Origin: Purpureocillium takamizusanense
Lineage: Eukaryota > Ascomycota > Sordariomycetes > Hypocreales > Ophiocordycipitaceae
Reading direction: 5' to 3'
Assembly (NCBI RefSeq): GCF_022605165.1
Contig: NC_063071.1
Coordinates: 2,294,001-2,358,000, forward strand
Length of the DNA: 64,000 nucleotides
A model generated the notes under the pieces. That model searched no databases. It saw nothing but the letters and a program-made list of their open reading frames with translations, and was not told the DNA's origin. Of the stretch, positions 33,776 through 45,606 are shown one piece after another (the first letter of the stretch is position 1; each line of letters opens with the position of its first letter). Position numbers and translations under genes: made by a program.

Positions 33776-36700
33776 TTGGGTTCGAATTTCAGTTCAGCGT
33801 TGGGACAGGGGGGTGGGCCCGAGACTCCGGTGGGGGGGGGGAGACGGCGATGATGTCACTGTCGATGTGGTGCAATGCAATGTGATGCGACGCGACGCGA
33901 TGCGATGCGGCGCGACCCGAGGGCTCACTTCTTCCTGCTTCTCGTCGGCGAGCGAGCGCACGTAGCAGCGGCCTGGGTGCTTGCTTTGCTTGCTGTGGAT
34001 GCAGGCGTCCGCTTTCCACCGGGTGGAATAGCTTGCGATTCGCGCTGCTTGCGAGCACAAAATCTCACTACCCTGTGTGCCACGCGGAGCAGCCGGGGGG
34101 AGGGGCGGAACGCGGTTCGGATGATCGTCAGGTGGACTGCTGCGAGCTTGGCCGAGAGCGCTGATGCGAGGCGCTGCTGCTGCTGCTGTATCGGTTTGCG
34201 GTATGTGTCTGCCGTCGCCGAAAGCTTGGTGGGTACAAGGTAATTGATTGCCAGCGAATCGTACGTGAGTGTTACCGTCGTCGTCGTCGATGATGAGACG
34301 GGGTTGGACGAAAGTTACAGACACGACGATATCCAGGAAGTGGCCTGCAAGAAAACAGACGAAAAGGAAGCAAGCCCACGGCAACGAGCTAGATTGGGAA
34401 TTGAATCAATCAGCAGCCGGCGAGCCGACAAAGAGGGCCGGCAGTCGGTTTTATGCCTTTCGCCTCCAGCCAAGCAACGAACCTACCTGCCCAGGAAATT
34501 GGGTGTGGGAAACGGGAGCGAGCGAAAACCGGCGCTAGAGGCTTGCTGCTGCTGCGCTCACCGTTGCGTAGCTTCGGCCGTGGGAGCTTCGGGCGATGCC
34601 TTTGGGGCCGCTAGGTAACGTTTGGATTGGGGATGGGCTGGGGATGGAGACGGGACTACAAGTAGGGCTAGACAGACTACGGACGCGCGAAAAAGGAAAA
34701 GGGAAAGGGAAAGGGGGGGGGGGGGGATAACGTCAACGTCAACGTCAATTTGGGAGAGCGGGCGGCGGGATGTGGTGGAGGCTAACTGCCTACACGTGCT
34801 ACGAGGTTAGTACTTACCTTAGTACTTCGTAGCACAAACGATGAGTGCTCAGCGGCCCTTGAGATATGAAGAGAAGAGCGGCTACGACAAGGTCCCGTTT
34901 TCGCACGTACACGACACGTACGTAGTGTGTGCTTGCACGACGTGCGTCAAAATTACGGCACCGCAACGTGCGTCCGTCTTTGCCGTCGTGGTCCCACGCC
35001 CGCGCGCCCGGCCGTCATGGCTGCGCCCGAGCAAGAGCATCAGAGCACCACCAACAACCACCATCCGGGGGGGTGCACGAGGTGCCGCGTCTCTGACGTC
35101 ATTGGGGACCCTCCGGCAGATCTGAAGGGGGATCCGCTCCGACCGGGGGGCTCTTTGGGGTGCCCCGCAGAGGCTTGTACCGTTCCGTCGACCGGTACGG
35201 CAAGGCCCCCCCCAACCCCCAACGGGCGGTCATCATGCTCTCCAGAGAAGAGTCTAACAAGGCAGGTCTCAGCTGTGCGTTGCGCTGCCCTGCGCTGCCC
35301 TACACTGCACTGTACTAACCTTCTGCACCAACCGACAGCCCTATCTACTGAGGTACGTCGGTACTAAACGTATGCATGCCCGTGCGTACCTATAACCGAA
35401 TGCAGTATGTAATCATTACCTTTAGTACCAACCGGGTCCTTGCATGTCCGCCCGAGGTGTACCTAAACCCGCGTCTCAGAAGCGACCCGACGGTGCACGG
35501 CTCTGGCGCTGGTGCTGGGCACCCCCGTGAGATGCCTCAATGACGACGGAGCGCGATGCCGCGTGTGCATGACATGGGCACCCGTCCGCCGTCTTCAGCC
35601 CGTGCAGGTAGATTGTAGGTGTGCCCATTACGTAGCATGGCCAAACTTGAGTTACGTGCAGGCGCCCAGCATCTTCATGCCATATCGGTCCGTGCCATGC
35701 TTCTTCGCCTCGTCAGCCTCTTATTTTTTGTGTTTTGTGTCTTGACGCCCGTGGGGCCCGCCGCTCGTACTGTCACTGCTCCGTACTAGGTAAGTACGTC
35801 CTGTACTTGACGCTGGAACATGCCGAGACCTCCTCCCTTGTTCCCCGTCCTCTCTCCTCCCCCCGAGCCTTGAACAACCAGAACAACTACTGCCGGCCAA
35901 CAAACTGCCTTTTACGCCCATCCCCCCCCCTGCCCGCCCGCCTGCGTCGTCGATCCTTTCTGGGTCTCCGCTGAGACGTCGGTCCCGAACGGCCGGAAAA
36001 CCCTGGCCACCGATGGCCACCCCCGACCCTGACGCGTGGCGCACGAGATCGTGTCCAGCCTCACTTTGGCATCAACACCAGGCACTATCGGTTGGTGGCA
36101 GGAATTGGCGGCGTATCGCACCACGGATGGGTTCACCAAAGACAAGGGAGAAAGCCCGCACGACGACGGTGGCAGGAGCGGCGGCGGCGGGAGCGGCGCG
36201 ATGGCTCCCTAGGTCGTCCGTCCGTCGCTGTCGGCACGAACCCTGCCCTGCTGAACAAGCTCCAACTCCACAGCACCACCACATGTTCGCTTCAACGTGA
36301 TTGATCATGTCTCGTCGAGTCCCTCTCCTCCTCCCTATGAACCGGCCGCAACATGCCGTTCTCGTGCACGCCCCCCAAAGCCAAACGGATCATGCATGCA
36401 CCTCTTTTCCCCTCTCCCGCTTCACCCGAGCCCAGCCAGCGCCATGCCAGCCCAGCAGTATGAGTGGCGTCCCTTTTGGCTTTCGAGCTCTTGTTTTTAT
36501 TTTTTCCTTTTTTCTTAACACACTTCCCACCACTCGTCACAGGGAAAGAAAGGCGGCAGCGGTGCGCCCCCGTCGCTTCATCTTCGGGCGGCCCTGCGAT
36601 TCCCAACGAGTGGGATTTCGAATGACGTACCGTTCCTTCGTCGTCGTTCGGAACCCCTGCTTTTGTGCAACGAAACAAGGCCCGGTCCCGCTTCACCGTC

Positions 36701-37320
36701 AGTCCGGCGCAGCAGCTCTGCTTTGCCGCCATGCCGCCGTTGCGCACCGCCGTCGCTGCCGGCCTCCCGCATCCCTGCTCCCCTAGGACGGCGCTTGACC
36801 AAGCCCGGCGCACGCCAGCCGGAGCACTGCCTCGTAGGGACCGTAAGAGATGGGAGCTCTTCTTGGCTTATTGGGTTTGCTCAATACACGGCGATCGGAA
36901 AGGTGAGTCGTGTGTGCCGTACGTAAGTAATTTGACAGCCGTACGAGTTTTGCTTGGTTGGAGTTGTTTCAAACTTGCGAGATGCGTTCCCCCGCCGTGT
37001 CACTCCGTCGTAGCATCGCTTCACTGTCGGTCCTTCGTGAAAACCAAGCAAGTTCGTACCCGTGAATTGAGTTAATGGCAAAAGCGACCAGAGACTGAGT
37101 AAGGGTGGGAAAATACCGGTCGTAACAGTGCATTTGCAGTTTCAAAGTCGTCAGCCGTACGAGGTGCAGGGTAGTCTACTCTCTCCAGAGAATAATCGTC
37201 ATCTTCCATGATGACCCAGGCACTCAGGCAAAATGAGCCCGACATTCGCATTGTCAAAACGTCGCGTGAGGGCTTTGCTCCCTCTGTGACTCCCCCTGCT
37301 CACCGACAAATCCCATCGCC
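33776..37320. other. 3.5 kb intergenic between divergent Eis1 and tyrosine phosphatase
   Basis: No convincing gene. It contains GATGC/GACGC-type short repeats (33875-33915), a poly-G run near 34717, TACTTACCTTAGTACTT-like palindromes (34805-34835, 35785-35810) and pyrimidine-rich DNA at 35820-35960 and 36300-36540. The open frames are low complexity and lack splice or domain support. Confidence 0.5.
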
Positions 37321-38637
37321 ATGGCCGACCCCTCGCCCGTGCTGGACAAGGTCCTCAACTTCCGCGACGTCGGCAAGACGGTGAATTTCTACCTCGGCGA
37401 GAAGCGCGTCCGAGAGGGCGTCATATTCCGCTCCGCACGGCCGGGTACGTAGTGAAGCAGCCCACCGCCCTCCCCTCATCTGAAGAAAGCCTTGCAGCAC
37501 ATAGACCGCCAGAAAGAAAGTTCTCCTGCTGAGATGATCTGTCTGTCCGTCTATCTAGATGATGCCACGCCGCGGGACAAGGCCATCATCAAGGACCAGC
37601 TCGCCATCAGGACCGTCATAGACCTGCGGACAAAGTGCGCCCGCCTCTTCCCCTGTCTTGCTCCCCGAGGACTGGAGATGAATGATGGGCATGATTGGGG
37701 CCGCCTCTGTCTGTGCCTCGCTGACCAGTCCATGCATCACCCCTCTAGGACCGAGCTGCTTGAGCAAGCGCAGAAGCATCACGCCCAGGGCCATGGCGCG
37801 GAAGCCTGCTCCTCCCGCGGCGGCGGCGGCACCGCGCCGGTCCACCCCCCGCGCATAGCGGGCATCGACTACCGGGAGATCAAAATCACCGGCCGTTCGT
37901 TTGAGAGGCATATCATGAGCCAGCTCTGCTGGTGGAGCTTCATGCAAGTCCTCTCTCTCTCTCTTTGCCCCAAAACCCCCTCCCGGAAGGCGAAAGGTTG
38001 CCGTTCTATTGCAGGCAGACCCGTTGACACCCATATAGCAAGGTCATCTTCCTCTACGTTTTCGGCTACCGCCTGGACGCCGTGCGCATCATCGGGCAGG
38101 AAGTCCTACTGGCGCGCGGCCTCATAGGCCTCGGCACCGACACGCTCGATCACTCGGGCGCCGAGATCCGCGAGGCCCTCTTGCTGTACGGCAGCGCGCA
38201 GTCCGTTCCCGTGCTGGTGCATTGTACGCAGGGCAAGGACAGGACAGGCATGTCCCTCTCCCCTCACCCGGTTTCATTCTTATCGATGAAGAAAGCCCGG
38301 ACGATGCCTGAAGCGCTTTGGCACTTGGGTTAAGAGTGCTGACCTTCTTGTAGGCATCATTTGCGCGTTGCTGCTCATGATCCTCGAGGTGCCTGCCCCC
38401 GCCATCGAGCACGACTACTTCCTCACTGATGCCGCCCTCATCTCGGAACGGGATGAGAGACTCGCTGAGATTCGTAACATTGGCCTCACTGATGAGTGGT
38501 TTAACACGGCCGAGGACATGATTTCCGGCATGGAGAAGCACCTGGCGCAGACCTACGGCGGCCTGGACGCGTACCTGGATGGGATCGGTTTCGGCCAACA
38601 GGATCGCGACAGGCTCCGGGAACAGCTCCTGTACTGA
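37321..38637 (+). CDS. tyrosine/serine protein phosphatase of the PF13350 (Y_phosphatase3) family
   Basis: Exons are 37321-37444, 37559-37634, 37749-37943, 38039-38247 and 38354-38637, giving 295 aa. LNFRDVGKTVN near the N-terminus and the P-loop HCTQGKDRTG (residues 193-202; catalytic Cys194, Arg200) mark this CX5R family. TVIDLRT in exon 2 is the expected preceding strand. Relatives include bacterial PtpB-like enzymes and many fungal paralogues that hydrolyse phosphotyrosine or phosphoinositides. Introns 3 and 4 start with GC instead of GT (GCAAGT and GCATGT): only these donors keep the frame and restore WWSFIKVIFLYVFGYRLDA and DRTGIICALLLMILE. A Gly-rich insert near residue 90 is probably a loop. 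The substrate cannot be read from the sequence. Confidence 0.88.
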
Positions 38638-38707
38638 ATCAAGCGCGAATAACAGACAATACGCTTGACCACGTGATTGATTTCGCTTTCTATTTGGGTA
38701 TCCTTGT

Positions 38708-39963
38708 CTACTTCTTTCTAAATCTTCCTTGTAACCAGCACCGATACATCTTGATCTTCTCGGCTCGGTTGACAAGCAGCCTCCGGTCGATGCCGAGATT
38801 CTCCACCTCGAACATGGGCGCGTCTACCCCCGAGGAGCTTTCCCCAGACCAAATGTTGGACAGCTCGTCCCGGTCGAAAAAGTAGACGCGGGTCCCGTCG
38901 CCACGGATGTAAAAGTTCTCCTCTAGGTACCGTCCCTTGCGGAACCGCACTTGGGCCAAGTCACCTCTTCCATAGTCTCGGAAGCAGACCAGGCCGCCCG
39001 GCTTCAGTACACTGTACACATTGCGGACCGCCTGTGCCCACTCCGTCGGCGACAGCGCAGAGAAGATGAACACCATGACGGCGACGTCTACGGAGCCCTC
39101 CTCCAAACCTGGAGGCAGATCGTCCCCGGAGACGTCCCACACATCCGCCTGGATGTGTGCCGTGTCATACGCCTCGTGATTGCGCATCACGTCCACAGCC
39201 GTCTTGGAAAAGTCGCAGGCGTGGATCTTGAGCTGCGGGTTCTTGTTGTTGGCCAGTACAGGAAACGCCGTGTTGCCGGCGCCGGCGCCAATCTCCAACA
39301 CTGTCACTGGCCCAGCGTCTTCCTTGGTCACTTCGGCAAGAATCGGAAATTCTTGCTGCAGCCACTTGCGGTCCTTGAAAAAGTTGGACGCATTATTTTT
39401 GTAGAAGAGGTTCCACCACTTTGCGGGGTTCGAGTTAAACCTGTCTTTAGAACCGAGTCAGCCACTGCGTGATCCGCCAAGTGAAAAATGTGAGGAAAGG
39501 CTGCAGGCAAGATGTGTTCAGATGGGAGCGAAAGACTATATGAAGGTATGTTTTCATCATTTCTTTCAGATGAACTATGCATTTGGAAGTGAATCATCAT
39601 AACATCTTTGGATTGCCGAGGCAGTGAGCAGGATGCAAGTGCGGGCTTACTCTTGTCAAAGTCAGAGACAGGAGCCTGGCGCTGCATCTCGAGTTGACGT
39701 TCCGTGTACTCCTTGTACGCGTCGTCAGTCTCGACATGATCCCAGGCATTGAACTCAAACACGTCGTCTTCCTTGGAGAGGTATCGGCTCCCAAACTGGA
39801 ATGGATCGCTCCGTTTCAGGCTCTTGGCAGGATCGTGTGATCGGTGAGGGGGCAACTCGACCGCCGCGTCGTCTTGACTAGTCGTCTTCAAGGCTGCCAT
39901 TTCCTCAGTTGGCGGCACCAGTGCCGGGGCCAGCTCGGCACTGGGCACGGTGGTGGAAGCCAT
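38708..39963 (-). CDS. tRNA N3-methylcytidine methyltransferase (METTL2/Trm140 type)
   Basis: Exons 39651-39963 and 38708-39444 encode 349 aa. The family N-terminus is seen in DPFQFGSRYLSKEDDVFEFN and AWDHVETDDAYKEY; after the intron come NRFNSNPAKWWNLFYKNN and FFKDRKWLQQEFP, all typical of METTL2/METTL6/Trm140. The SAM-binding motif I is VLEIGAGAGN (~153-162), followed by IHACDFSKTAVDV and GSVDVAVMVFIFSALSP. The enzyme would make m3C32 in the anticodon loop of tRNA-Thr and tRNA-Arg (and tRNA-Ser in paralogues). The acceptor is TCTAAAG|ACAGG, which gives DKNRFN; the AG three bases later breaks the frame. No actin-binding domain like that of yeast Abp140 is fused. An upstream in-frame extension has only a GTG start. 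Confidence 0.9.
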
Positions 39964-40532
39964 TGTGTGCCACTGGTCAAATGGAGGTGAATACCAGGTT
40001 TGAGTACCAGATTCACGCACACACGGTCCGCTCCGAGTTCGCTTTCTGCTGTCTGCTGGCCGGTGAGGGCTCGCTGCAGTAGGAGAACAACGGGAAGAAA
40101 AGATTACGGCCGCACGAAAATTTCTGGACACTGATAAATGCCCCGGGGTCTGTTCCTGGTGGGGGGGACAGTGGTCGCTGCTAATTGGACACGAGTGGGG
40201 CCTTCAGCCGGCGTCGGATATTCGTCGCCTCCGGGCGGTTCCGCTCACACTACGACTACGCCTGCACCTTGGCTGGAGCTGGAGCTAGTCGTTACTGGCG
40301 GGGGAGCTTGAGTTGGTCGGCGGTCGCAGGGGCTGGGCACATTGCGCAGCCCGCTGTTCTGTGTAGTCTTGTGAGATCCACGTCAACCTCCAACTGCACC
40401 GTCGCTCTCCCGTCTCCAGCTGTCCACGAACAACAGCACCCGGCAGCCGCCCGATCGATTGTCGCACGCAGTAGCGCGTAGACGAGCTCGCGCTTAGCAG
40501 CATTGACTTGCCTTCCGCGAGCGACGTGCGTG
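39964..40532. other. divergent promoter between tRNA methyltransferase and EMC2
   Basis: 569 nt, shared promoter region. No gene supported. Confidence 0.55.
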
Positions 40533-41664
40533 ATGACAACCTCACTTCTGCAACCCCAGGGGCGACTGTCGCCAGCGGAGACGCTGGAGTTGGCGCAGCA
40601 AGCTCCCGAGATTCTGCGGCGCAATCCCAAGGCCATCTCGACTTCTCCCCTGCAAATACTCTTCTCCGCCCCCGAGACGGCCGATCTTTGGACTATCTAC
40701 GAGAACCTGCTCCTGTCATGTCTTCGTGCAGGCGACGACACGGCTGCGCACCAAGTCTTGGAAAGATTGGTGCTTCGATTCGGCGAAAAGGACGAGCGCA
40801 TTATGGCTTTGAAGGGATTGGTGAAGGAGACCGAGGCTGTGAACGATGAAGAGCTGCAAAAGATACTCGACGAGTACGATTTGCTGCTAGAAGAGAACGA
40901 CACCAACATGGTAAGGCTGCCCAGCCGGGCGGGAACGATACGGTGGCTGACGTCCCACAGCCCGTTTACAAGCGAAAAATCGCGCTGTTGCGCTCAATGG
41001 GGAAGAACACCCAAGCCATCACGGCGCTGAACGCCCTCCTCGACTTCAGCCCAACGGACTCGGAGGCGTGGGCGGAGTTGGCGGATCTGTACCTGTCCCA
41101 AGGGCTCTACCCCCAAGCCATCCATTCTCTGGAGGAGGTGGTTGTGCTCGTTCCGAATGCCTGGAATGTGAGACCAAGGTGGCATCATGCGCTGACAGTA
41201 CAACACGCTTACCATTTATAGATTCATGCCCGACTGGGCGAAGTTTCCCTGATGGCTGCAAACACAACCACCGACGGCTCTGCTCAGAGGTATCTTGCAG
41301 AGGCCCTGAAACGTTTTTGCCGGAGCGTCGAGCTGTGTGACGACTATCTGCGTGGTTACTATGGCTTGAAGCTGGTATGAGTGACTCAGAATTTTTTCGG
41401 AAGGTGCACAGCAAACTGATCATTGGTTAGACTACCGACAAGCTGTTGAGTAGTGTGGCGAAGGAGAAGCGGCGAGAGTCGGACGGATTCTCCCTTCCGG
41501 AACAGGCAACGATTGAGAAGCTGAACCAGGCGGCAACTGAAAAGCTTGGAGAGATTGTCCGCCGGCACGGAGCCCGGGAGAAGCTCTGGCAGGGGTATGA
41601 CGCAGGCGAGGTCGCCGCCGCCCGCGAGCTCGTGGCCAAGTCAGCGCCCGAGTTGATTCGATGA
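40533..41664 (+). CDS. emc2: ER membrane protein complex subunit 2 (EMC2), TPR protein
   Basis: Exons 40533-40910, 40961-41167, 41222-41374 and 41431-41664 encode 323 aa. Tetratricopeptide-like helices fill the protein. The block PVYKRKIALLRSMGKNTQ, then NALLDFSPTDSEAWAELADL and YPQAIHSLEEVVVLVPNAW, is the conserved EMC2 core, and RYLAEALKRFCRSVELCDDY with LRGYYGLKL follows. EMC2 is the cytosolic scaffold of the ER membrane complex, which inserts tail-anchored and multipass proteins. The start ATG at 40533 (context CGTGATGAC) gives MTTSLLQPQGRLSP; a TTG-led frame 30 nt upstream adds nothing conserved. All introns are short GT-AG with phase 0. Confidence 0.92.
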
Positions 41665-43657
41665 GGGCATCTGGTAGTGGACGGGGAGGGTGTGAGGATC
41701 CAGTGACGGGCCCACGATGCTGGCTTGGCTGTGCCTTGTCAGGGGTAATTGTGGGTTGGATGAGCGGGACGGGATGCTACCGGCCGAGGCAAGAGGAACG
41801 GGCCCTTAGCGTGCGTGAAAGACACGACGGGAAGGTTTGCATGCGGAAGGGGGCGGTGTTGTTTCATTGGAGCCTTAAGGCTGAGAGGCAGAAGCATTGG
41901 GCATCTACTCATAGGTGAGGCGTGGTGAGCGGTGGGCCAGCAACGGGTTTTACATGACTGCTACTGTGAGAGGTGCCGAACGGCTGGCCAAGCGCAGGGA
42001 CCTCGAACACGCCACCTGGGAGGACGGCGCGATGCGGCGTTGAAGACGCGAGTCCCTTTGGGCACGAATCAGCGGGATCCGGTCTCGTCGGGTTGGGCAT
42101 GGAGCGAGTCTTGGGCCCGGGCGTGGAGATAGCAGCGGCGTGAAGGCGAAGACAGTGCAAGGCGCGGCGACTGTACTTGTTACCCTTGGGCAGACGTGGA
42201 AGAGAAACACGGCACACGGAGCACAGAAGTACATAAAGTTTTTGTTTGTTTCTTATAAACGACGCAGTCGGAGATGCTGTTGTTGCGTGCGCAGCGTGCC
42301 ACAGCAGGGCAAGCCACAAAATGTCGGCGGGTGCCTCGTACAGACAGCCGCGTCGCACCGCATTGCAAGCCCATATGCGAGCTAGGCCTGCGTGCGTGCG
42401 TGGTTGGCCGCGCTGTGCAGCAAGACCTCACCTCTCTGGTCTGGCAAGCGTCGCCGCCCGTGGCCGGCTGCTGCCTCTCACGACACGACCGGGGGGAGGG
42501 GCGTGGTGTTGACGTGCACCATGGCGGAGCGCAGCTACAAATGAAAAACTTTGTCTGCCGGACAGAGAGGTGTCGAGGAGGCCCAATGAGGGCGACGAGG
42601 CGGGAGAGAGAGGAGGGCCAGCTCAGTGATTGACTGAATGACTGTATCTGTGCTGGCTGAAGAGGGGGCCCTCACGCACGTACGCACGTACCAAGGCGAG
42701 GCCGGGAGCCGAGGCGCGGCGCGGCGAGCGTGACGATGTCGCCGCCTGCCTCCCCACCCCGGCGAGCGCCGACCACGCAGGCCTTGGCCGTAGCAGGAGC
42801 ATCAGGTACCGAGTAGTAGTAGTAGCAACAGGTACTATTCTGAGGTATGAGTCAGAAAGGGGAACAAGGTGAGCGTACGAATCGGGCGTCGACACAGCCG
42901 CCTGGCGGTCAAGAAGACCCCCCCCCCCCGCGCTTCCCTTCTTTGGCCGGGGCTGTTGGACAGGCAGGCGAGAGGACCACATCGTGACGGGGTCGCAGGC
43001 CGCGTCACACAAGAGGCAGGGAAAAAGACAGAGGGGAGTGAGTGAGAGAGTGTGTGTGTGAGAGGAGGGGAGAGAGGAGACAAGGCAGGCCGAGCGGGCA
43101 GGCTCGCAAAGTATATCAAGGGAGTAGTAGTATATCAAGGGGGATGGGGGGAGAGCGTACAGTATAGTCCTAGCTGCTTTGGTATTATCGAAACAAAAGA
43201 AGCTGGCTGTGCAGTAGATAAATCGTTCCGACTCGCAGCTCATCCTCGTCGTGCGTCAGACTGCCCGGCACGACAACTTGCAGCTTCAATCCAACGGCAG
43301 CAGGTCTCTTCTCTTGATCCACCCCGTTATATGACGACGGACGAGATACGCCAACGACGACGACGGAACATTCGTGGGCTTTGTTACTTATAGAACTGAC
43401 CGACCTGCCGCCTTGACCATGTTAATTTGCCCGCAACAACAACAACAACAGACAACAGCAATACTCTACTACTACTACCACCACCACCACTACGCGTCGC
43501 GCGTGCAGACACAGACACAAACGCAGACCCAGACGAGTCGCCCGCCGCTGTCGTGACCGGGAGCCCGCCGACCACTGAATCGGGGGGACTCTCACCGAGT
43601 CGGGCGCGCATTGGATCGATCCGCCGCGGCATGCTCGGCGTCGACAGGATCGGAGCC

Positions 43658-43686
43658 GCAGCAGCAGCAGCAGCAGCAGCAGCAGT
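43658..43686 (+). repeat. GCA trinucleotide microsatellite
   Basis: About nine to ten GCA units, outside any supported gene. Confidence 0.9.
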
Positions 43687-44056
43687 GCAGAAGGAAAGCG
43701 CGTGGGCGCGGGATACAGATATTGGGTTGCTTGCATATCCTGCGGCCACCACGCACGCACGCACGCACGCACGCCGCACGCACATCTCATTTGGCCAGCT
43801 AGGACGAGGCGGAGCTGCCCGCGTGCTGGCTGCTCAAGTTGTTGCTGGCTGCTTGCCTGCTTCGCACTGCAGACGCACCGCATCTCACCGCACCACATCT
43901 CACCTCACCCATCATCGCACGCACGGTGGGCGGGCCGCGTTCGTTGGAGACGTCTGCCAACCTACTGGCGCGATTTTGGCCGGGACGACGCCCACCGCCG
44001 CCACGGCCGCTTGCACAAAGTGTTTGGGTTGGTATACTAGAAGGAAATATATAACG

Positions 44057-44060
<4 letters not shown>

Positions 44061-44096
<36 letters not shown>
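44061..44096 (+). repeat. CAG trinucleotide microsatellite
   Basis: Twelve CAG units in non-coding DNA. Confidence 0.9.
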
Positions 44097-44097
<1 letters not shown>

Positions 44098-45573
44098 TCT
44101 CTGCAGCCACGAGGCCCTGGTCCAAGGAAACCAACGTGAAAAGAGGGCCTCGAGGGCCGGGGGGGGTCTCGCGACAGTACCGCTCTGATAACCACCTACG
44201 TACAGTACACAGGACAAGCCAGCCGCCCACCTGTTGTTCGCGAGCTGTTGGTTGGTCCGTGGTGAGAGTGTCAAGAGCCTGTCTGTGTCTGGGTGATACG
44301 GGTTGGGCAAGCACAGGAAGAAGAAGAAAAAAAGAAGACCGGACGACGACGGCCTACTCTCAACGACGCACGCACGCACGAGGCATCATCATACCAAACT
44401 ATACATATCTTTCACCTCGAGTAAGTGGACAAGGTCGATTTTTTCTTCTTTCTCATTCGTATTCCTGCGTCATCATCAGCGCGCCGCGTCATTTTTCTCA
44501 ATTCCTGATTCCTTCATTACGACTTATTTGTTTTATCTTTGAGCATCCCCCCTTCCCGGCGGCGTCGATACGATACGGAAGCGGTGCGGTGCAGTGCCTC
44601 GTGTGGTGGTGACCCGGGGCAGCCCGCAGACCTTGATCCCGCAGCACGGGCAGGCCGTTGCACCGCGACGTGTTACGGAGGGAGGGATTCATTCAACAAG
44701 TGTCCCAAGGCTGGCTGGCTGGCTGACTGCCTGCCTGCCTGCCTGTTTGCCAGCAGGAGGAGCTCTTTGCGTGTCGTTTCGGATAGGCGAGCCGGTCTTG
44801 TTGCCGCGTGCCTCCTGCCTGTCGCTCGCTGCTTTGCAACAGGCAGACACGCACACACACATAAAACAGACATACGCAGACTGGTGTGTGTGTGATGTGT
44901 GTGCGCGAGCGCGAGCGCGCGTGCGAGTAATGTGTGAGTGATGAGTGTCAGAGAGCACCGTCCCTTTCTTGGGTTGTTATACAGTCCTACCATCCCAAAG
45001 CTCCTCCTCCTCTTTTAGAACCCAACGGGTCCTCGAGTTTTAGGGTAGTTCCTCGGGCTTGGGGCAATAGGACTCTCTGTCCGTCCTCGCCGGTCGAATC
45101 GAATCTGTTCAGCTTCCTCCTCGTCATTCCCCTCTCAATCGCCCTCGTTTCCCCTCCGCTCAAACGCGCATCGCCGAGCGTGCCCGCGTCCGGTCGCTAG
45201 AGCAAGACACACGGCGACACGGAAGCCTCTCTCTGTTTGCGTGTCATGCGTTCGTCTGCTCGGTAGGTTCGTTCAGTGGGTGAGTTTGTTTGAAGCACCT
45301 CCAGTCAGTGGCCGACGGGCCCCCTCCCGATCAACCCTCCATCCCATGGTGGTGGGCGACCTCCATCCTCCATGCGGACACGCACAGCCAACAACCCTCA
45401 CTGCCCGCATCAACTACGTTGATCGGTGCCGCTCATCTCGCGGCCTGGCCCGTCTCTCGTGTGTGCTGTTCGTCTGCCGCGGCGAGTGTCCCGAACGACT
45501 ACCTTGGACGGCGCCATCAGGCTGCAGGAGAGGAGCCGCCACCGTCGCCAATAAGTGCTGGCTGGCTGGTGTG

Positions 45574-45606
45574 CTGGGCTGGGCTGGGCTGGGCTGGGCT
45601 GGGCTG
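45574..45606 (+). repeat. GGGCT pentanucleotide repeat
   Basis: About six GGGCT units in non-coding DNA. Confidence 0.85.

Noticed and set aside
33776..33800. GGGTTCGAATTTC as a tRNA B box
   Set aside because: No matching A box or acceptor stem was found around it. The similar GGTTCGAG at ~60471 also lacks a cloverleaf.
39964..40131. In-frame 56-codon N-terminal extension of the tRNA methyltransferase resembling a mitochondrial presequence
   Set aside because: The first codon at 40131 is GTG, not ATG, and no other ATG lies in the extension. The ATG at 39963 with context CACACAATGG is the better start.
43427..44188. 253-codon plus-strand open frame at the CAG repeats
   Set aside because: Poly-Ala and His/Thr repeats come from microsatellites; no start context, domain or intron support.
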